A DNA stretch of 24,907 nt, from NCBI GenBank assembly GCA_022428185.1, contig JAKMCZ010000281.1:1-24907 (forward strand), written 5' to 3'. The notes beneath the pieces were generated by a model. The model ran no database searches. It saw nothing but the letters and a program-made list of their open reading frames with translations, and was not told the DNA's origin. This DNA comes from Alphaproteobacteria bacterium. GTDB taxonomy: Bacteria > Pseudomonadota > Alphaproteobacteria > RS24. The position numbers and the translations under genes are program-made. Below are positions 21,369-24,907 of the stretch, in pieces (position 1 is the stretch's first letter; each line of letters starts with the position of its first letter).

Positions 21369-21785
21369 ATGCAGTTGAAGCAAACCCGCCGCGAGATTAA
21401 GAGCATTGATTTATTGCCGCTCATCAATGTCGTGTTTTTGCTTATTTTGTTCGTGCTGATTGCCGGTCGCCCGTCGACCAATCACCCGGCCAATTTACAA
21501 GTGGCGCGCTCGACGGTTGAAACCACTCATCAGGGAGCGGCACTCAGCGTCTGGCTCAAGCAAGATGATGCCTTTTATCTGTCCGATAAGCGCGCGGTAA
21601 CATTAGGCGAACTGGCTGATTTGGTGCGCGATAGGGGATTGGTCGCACAAGGTCTGCCGCTTGAACTGATTGCCGACCGCCGCGCCCACGCCAAGCAATT
21701 GCTGGCTTTTCGCCGTGCTATGGCGCGCGCCGGCGTTGGTGAAATTCGCTTGAAGACAGAGATTGCCGGTGAGGCTGCGCAATGA
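21369..21785 (+). CDS. ExbD/TolR-family protein lacking the conserved Asp (ExbD-2)
   Basis: A 138-residue ExbD/TolR paralogue with the same layout as its neighbour: basic N-terminus (MQLKQTRREIKS), one membrane helix (LLPLINVVFLLILFVLIAG) and a periplasmic domain with ALSVWLKQDDAFYLSDKRAV and LIADRRAHAKQLLAFRRAMA. The key position is N20 (codon AAT) in PLINVVF where ExbD-1 has D20. An acidic residue, D14, lies just before the membrane. Asn variants of this kind occur elsewhere in the family; I infer that this subunit cannot carry a proton by itself and works as the partner in a heterodimer. Its stop overlaps the start of the VWA gene by 4 bases (ATGA). Confidence 0.9.
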   Translation: MQLKQTRREIKSIDLLPLINVVFLLILFVLIAGRPSTNHPANLQVARSTVETTHQGAALSVWLKQDDAFYLSDKRAVTLGELADLVRDRGLVAQGLPLELIADRRAHAKQLLAFRRAMARAGVGEIRLKTEIAGEAAQ

Positions 21786-22954
21786 GCCAAGAACCAAATC
21801 CGACACCGAACGCCATGCCCACCCAAACAGTTGAAAAAAGCGGTTGGTTTGCGCGCATGCGCGCGCGCCTCATCGCCGTGCCGCCGCGCGTCTGGTGGTC
21901 GCTGTTAGCCGCCTCACTGGCGGTTCATATATTTGGTGTCGGCATTATGCTGCTGCTGTTATTTGGTGGCGAGCGTGGCGGCGGGGCCGAGGCTGATAGT
22001 ATTGTCATTTCCGCCGGTGACGCCGGGCCTGAACAGCTTGATTTGGAATTGCCGCAAAACCTGCCGGTTGAAACGCCGCGCATGGCCGAAGCGCAACTGG
22101 ATTTGTCGGAACTTTTGGAGGTGCCGCTTGACGCCGACTTCAATGATTTGATGATGGATAATGCGCAAATGGCAGCCATCGCGCCGGCCATGCCGATGCC
22201 CAGCGCCGCCGTTACCCAGCGCGCTTTGCCCGGCGGCGGTCTGATTTCAGGCGTGCCGCAAAGCTTTGCTGATTATATCGAGCATTTACAAAAAACCGGT
22301 ATTGATGTGGTGTTTGCCATTGATGCGACCGGCTCAATGGTGTGGGTGCACCGCACCGTGCGTCAGCGCATGGCGCAATTGGCAACCTATGTGCGCGGCC
22401 TGGTGCCTTTGGCGCGGTTCGGCATTATCGCCTATCGCGATTATAATGATATTGATTTTGTCACCCGCATCTCGCAGCCCAGTTTCGACATTGAAAAAGC
22501 GCATGCTTTTATGGGCGATATTGATGCGCTGGGCGGCGGTGACCATCCTGAAGCCGTAACCCAAGCCCTGCGCGATGCCGAAACCTCAATCGGTTGGCGC
22601 AGCGGGGCGCAACGGGTGGTGATTATTATCGGTGACGCGCCGCCTCATTCGCGTGAATTGAGCGAGGCGGCCGAGATTGCCGAACGCTTCAAATCGCGCG
22701 GCGGGCGATTGTCTTTATTGGATAGCCGCGTTGAAGCCAATCGCGCGCTTTTGGGGCGCGGCAAGCCGACCGGCTCGGGGGTTGATTTGGTCAAGCAAGG
22801 CGTAATGCCGGTGTTTCGTCGTTTGGCTCGTCTGGGCGGCGGCACGGCGGCAACCTTAGCGGCTGAGCGGCAATTGATGAAAACCCTCGCTTTGCTGATT
22901 TTCGACGATCGCTTTCACGATGAGTTGGCGCCGTTTCTGGCTAATTTGGAATAG
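21782..22954 (+). CDS. Membrane-anchored VWA-domain protein with TonB-like topology
   Basis: A 390-residue protein with a cytoplasmic N-terminus of about 37 residues, one membrane helix (38-61: VWWSLLAASLAVHIFGVGIM and LLLLF), an acidic and proline-containing periplasmic linker (about 64-160, LDLELPQNLPVETPRMAEAQ), and a von Willebrand factor A domain from about 173 to 350. The metal-ion adhesion site motif is DATGS at 181-185, followed by FGIIAYRDYND, LGGGDHPEAVTQAL (the GGGDxPE motif of one VWA branch) and VVIIIGDAPPH. N-in, single helix, long linker and C-terminal folded domain is the topology of TonB, but the C-terminal domain is VWA. It overlaps the ExbD-2 stop by 4 bases, so a joint complex is likely. 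Ligand unknown. Confidence 0.9.
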   Translation: MSQEPNPTPNAMPTQTVEKSGWFARMRARLIAVPPRVWWSLLAASLAVHIFGVGIMLLLLFGGERGGGAEADSIVISAGDAGPEQLDLELPQNLPVETPRMAEAQLDLSELLEVPLDADFNDLMMDNAQMAAIAPAMPMPSAAVTQRALPGGGLISGVPQSFADYIEHLQKTGIDVVFAIDATGSMVWVHRTVRQRMAQLATYVRGLVPLARFGIIAYRDYNDIDFVTRISQPSFDIEKAHAFMGDIDALGGGDHPEAVTQALRDAETSIGWRSGAQRVVIIIGDAPPHSRELSEAAEIAERFKSRGGRLSLLDSRVEANRALLGRGKPTGSGVDLVKQGVMPVFRRLARLGGGTAATLAAERQLMKTLALLIFDDRFHDELAPFLANLE

Positions 22955-22959
22955 CCCTC

Positions 22960-24907
22960 ATGCGCCTTTTATTTCTTCTATTCACTGCCTTAATGCTCGC
23001 GACCCTGCCGGAAAAATCTTTGGCTTGCAGCACACCGCCGCCGCTTTTGACCGCTGCGCCCGAACGGATTTTGCGCGCGCTTGAAGATGAGGCTGCACCT
23101 TATTTGACCGCCATTGATGAATATTCAGTGGCGATGGAGGCGTGTTATGACGGCCCGCTCGGCCCGCTCGAGCTTGCCCCTTTCATCAAAGCGTCAGAGC
23201 TGCTGCATCTCAATATGGCTAAGGCGCGCCGCCTTGCGGAAGATAGGGTGCGCGATAATGAACTCGATTATGAAGAGCTTCTCTCATCTGCGCTTTGGTC
23301 TGATTTGGAGGCCATGCGCGTCGCCAGTGCCTATGCCCAAGCCTGGGGTGCGTTGGCGGCATCGGTGCGTCATATTTCGGCGGAAGACAAAAAACAAGCT
23401 TTGGTCGGCGCGATAAAACAATTGCAGCTTTTGAGCTTTGAATTCAAACATCCGGTTTTGGTGCAGCGCTCTATGTATGGTCTGGCGACGGCTCAGATCG
23501 AAGGGGGTCGCGTCCGCGCGGCGGCCAATACGCTGAAGCGGCTGCAACAATCTTTGGCGCGCGGCGGCGCGCCCGCGTTCAAACAATCGGTCGATGATTT
23601 TTTTGCCCGCATCACTGCGCCCGGCTATCAACCGCCGGCACCGCTTTTTGACACTGATGGTGCGGCTAAAAGCGATGCGGCTGGCCTCGGCTTTGATGGC
23701 AAGGGCAGCGGAAAAGCGGCTGACAAGGCCATCAGGCTGGCACGCCAAGCGCTGGGTGAAGCGCGACCGGCTTCTGAAATTGTCGCTATTTTGGAGCCGG
23801 CTTTGCGCGGCACACCGGACAGCGCCCGCGCTGCCCTGGCACTGATTGCCCGCGACCAGCTTTTATTGCGGGCGATGGATTATGCGCCGGGCCCGTCTTT
23901 AAGGGTTATTCAGAGCGCTTTTGGCGACGGCCAATATGGTCAAGTGGCAGCAAGCTGGACTGATTTGAAACCTTATTATCCCCTACTGCCGCCCGGCCTA
24001 AAGCGGCGGGTCGATTACCAACTTGGTGTGGCGCGCCTTAATCTGGGCGAGCTTATTTTGGCGCAAGACCATTTGGCTGCGGCGCGAAAGGCGACGGTCA
24101 ATGAAGCCGAGGCCACCCGCATTGATAAGCTTATCGTGCTGGCACGGCTGTCGATTGATAAGCCACCCGACGCGCCGCGTCTTGCTTTGGCGAAAAAATA
24201 CCGCCGCCCTGAAAAGTTTATTCAGATTGTAAAACCGCCCGATGCGCCGCCGCCAACGCCGGAAGAAACTTTGGATAATATGCTCGATTTGCGCGCGCGC
24301 ATCGTTTTGGCGCGCGATGCGGCAGCGCGTGGCGATTGGCCCGGGGCTGATAAAAACCTGACCGGCATCGGTCCTGATGAACCGGCGCATCAATTGTTTT
24401 TGGGCATGCGCGTGCGCCTGCTGGCTGAGGCTATTCGCGGGCGCATTAAGGCGGGTGAGAATGTTTCTGATATGCGCCGCACGGCGCGCGGTGGGCATAT
24501 TCTTTATCGCATGTGGCACAATAGCGCTTGCCCGCCCGGTTGTCCGCGCAGCAACGACATGGCGGTGCATCGTGCCGCTTTCGAAACCGCGCTCATGGCT
24601 GAACTCGATAGCACTGCCTTTGGGTTTGGCTGGGGCGCTTTTGTTGAGGCGGGTGGCGACATCAAACCGTTTATCGGTCAAGCGCTGGCTTATTTGGTGG
24701 CGCAAGCCGACCAAGCGAGATTAACCGCGCTGTTGGAGGACGCAGATGAAGATCTGGCGGCGGTCATATTGAGCCATTGGAAACGCCAGTTGCGCACAAT
24801 GGACGATAGCGCTGATTTTGACGCGACATATGCGTTTTTAACCGAGCTGATTGATTTGCAGGGGCGACCGCGCGCCGTGTTGCTGGAAGCGCTCATTGGG
24901 TATGATT
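22960..24907 (+). CDS. Large exported helical protein of unknown function (partial, C-terminus outside window)
   Basis: An open reading frame of at least 649 codons that starts 5 bases after the VWA stop and remains open to the window end. The N-terminus MRLLFLLFTALMLATLPEKS then LACSTPPP is a signal peptide; cleavage before C23 is possible but the position -3 Ser and the preceding EK make a lipobox doubtful. The rest is almost entirely alpha-helical and Ala/Leu-rich, with several stretches that look like TPR-type or other helical repeats (YQLGVARLNLGELILAQDHL, LDLRARIVLARDAAARGDWP). A CPPGCP motif near residue 530 and a Cys at residue 62 might form disulphides in the periplasm. I do not recognise the family. 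By position it belongs to the ExbB-ExbD-ExbD-VWA system. Confidence 0.85.
   Translation, partial: MRLLFLLFTALMLATLPEKSLACSTPPPLLTAAPERILRALEDEAAPYLTAIDEYSVAMEACYDGPLGPLELAPFIKASELLHLNMAKARRLAEDRVRDNELDYEELLSSALWSDLEAMRVASAYAQAWGALAASVRHISAEDKKQALVGAIKQLQLLSFEFKHPVLVQRSMYGLATAQIEGGRVRAAANTLKRLQQSLARGGAPAFKQSVDDFFARITAPGYQPPAPLFDTDGAAKSDAAGLGFDGKGSGKAADKAIRLARQALGEARPASEIVAILEPALRGTPDSARAALALIARDQLLLRAMDYAPGPSLRVIQSAFGDGQYGQVAASWTDLKPYYPLLPPGLKRRVDYQLGVARLNLGELILAQDHLAAARKATVNEAEATRIDKLIVLARLSIDKPPDAPRLALAKKYRRPEKFIQIVKPPDAPPPTPEETLDNMLDLRARIVLARDAAARGDWPGADKNLTGIGPDEPAHQLFLGMRVRLLAEAIRGRIKAGENVSDMRRTARGGHILYRMWHNSACPPGCPRSNDMAVHRAAFETALMAELDSTAFGFGWGAFVEAGGDIKPFIGQALAYLVAQADQARLTALLEDADEDLAAVILSHWKRQLRTMDDSADFDATYAFLTELIDLQGRPRAVLLEALIGYD

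Noticed and set aside
22960..23028. Lipobox in the large exported protein (SLAC)
   Set aside because: Ser at -3 and charged EK just before it argue against lipoprotein processing; an ordinary signal peptide fits as well or better.
1..24907. Mobile element, prophage, CRISPR array or defence island
   Set aside because: No transposase, integrase, phage gene or spaced direct repeats were seen, and composition is even across the window. The ExbB/ExbD operon was considered as a Zorya-like defence system, but no OmpA-type ZorB, helicase or nuclease gene is present.

Overview
This window reads as ordinary chromosomal DNA from an alphaproteobacterium. The supports are leuS preceded by a DUF3576 lipoprotein gene, the run LON-domain protein / Trm112 / UbiH-like / Amt / DapC-like / FtsK / LolA / Xth, a DUF3422 protein, and a sigma-54 promoter in front of the ammonium transporter. 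Base composition and codon use look even throughout (GC-rich, many GGCGCGCC-type words), and I see no transposase, integrase, CRISPR array or other sign of recent transfer. The gene order resembles Rhizobiales or Parvibaculales-like groups, but I cannot place it below class with confidence.

Layout. 1-2779: start of leuS (minus), a DUF3576 lipoprotein (minus), a ThiE/TenI-like protein (minus) divergent from a YggS-type PLP protein (plus), and an L,D-transpeptidase-fold protein (minus). 2910-6596: an orphan OmpR-family response regulator (plus), a 4HBT thioesterase (minus), then a plus-strand operon of a PaaI-like thioesterase, an AhpD-like protein and a DUF3422 membrane protein. 6639-6713: tRNA-Gly(GCC) on the minus strand, divergent from a thioredoxin/TPR (CnoX-like) - LON domain - Trm112 operon. 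8761-10077: a UbiH-like FAD protein (minus), divergent from amt (plus), which has a textbook sigma-54 promoter and a strong terminator. 11536-11782 is a hairpin-rich gap before the block dapC-like - ftsK - lolA - small acidic protein - xth. 17600-20010: two acyl-CoA dehydrogenase-fold proteins.

The most unusual part is 20102-24907 (running off the end). It is a tightly packed plus-strand operon of an ExbB/TolQ-type channel protein, two ExbD-type proteins, a protein with TonB-like topology that carries a von Willebrand factor A domain where TonB would have its C-terminal domain, and a large exported helical protein of at least 649 residues. The second ExbD has Asn where the proton-carrying Asp normally sits. 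I read this as a proton-motive-force-driven envelope machine whose moving arm is a VWA domain. Its substrate and function are not visible from the sequence.

No gap exceeds 300 bases. The largest are 10078-10317 (sigma-54 control region of amt), 11536-11782 (terminators and hairpins) and 6714-6891 (divergent tRNA and thioredoxin promoters).
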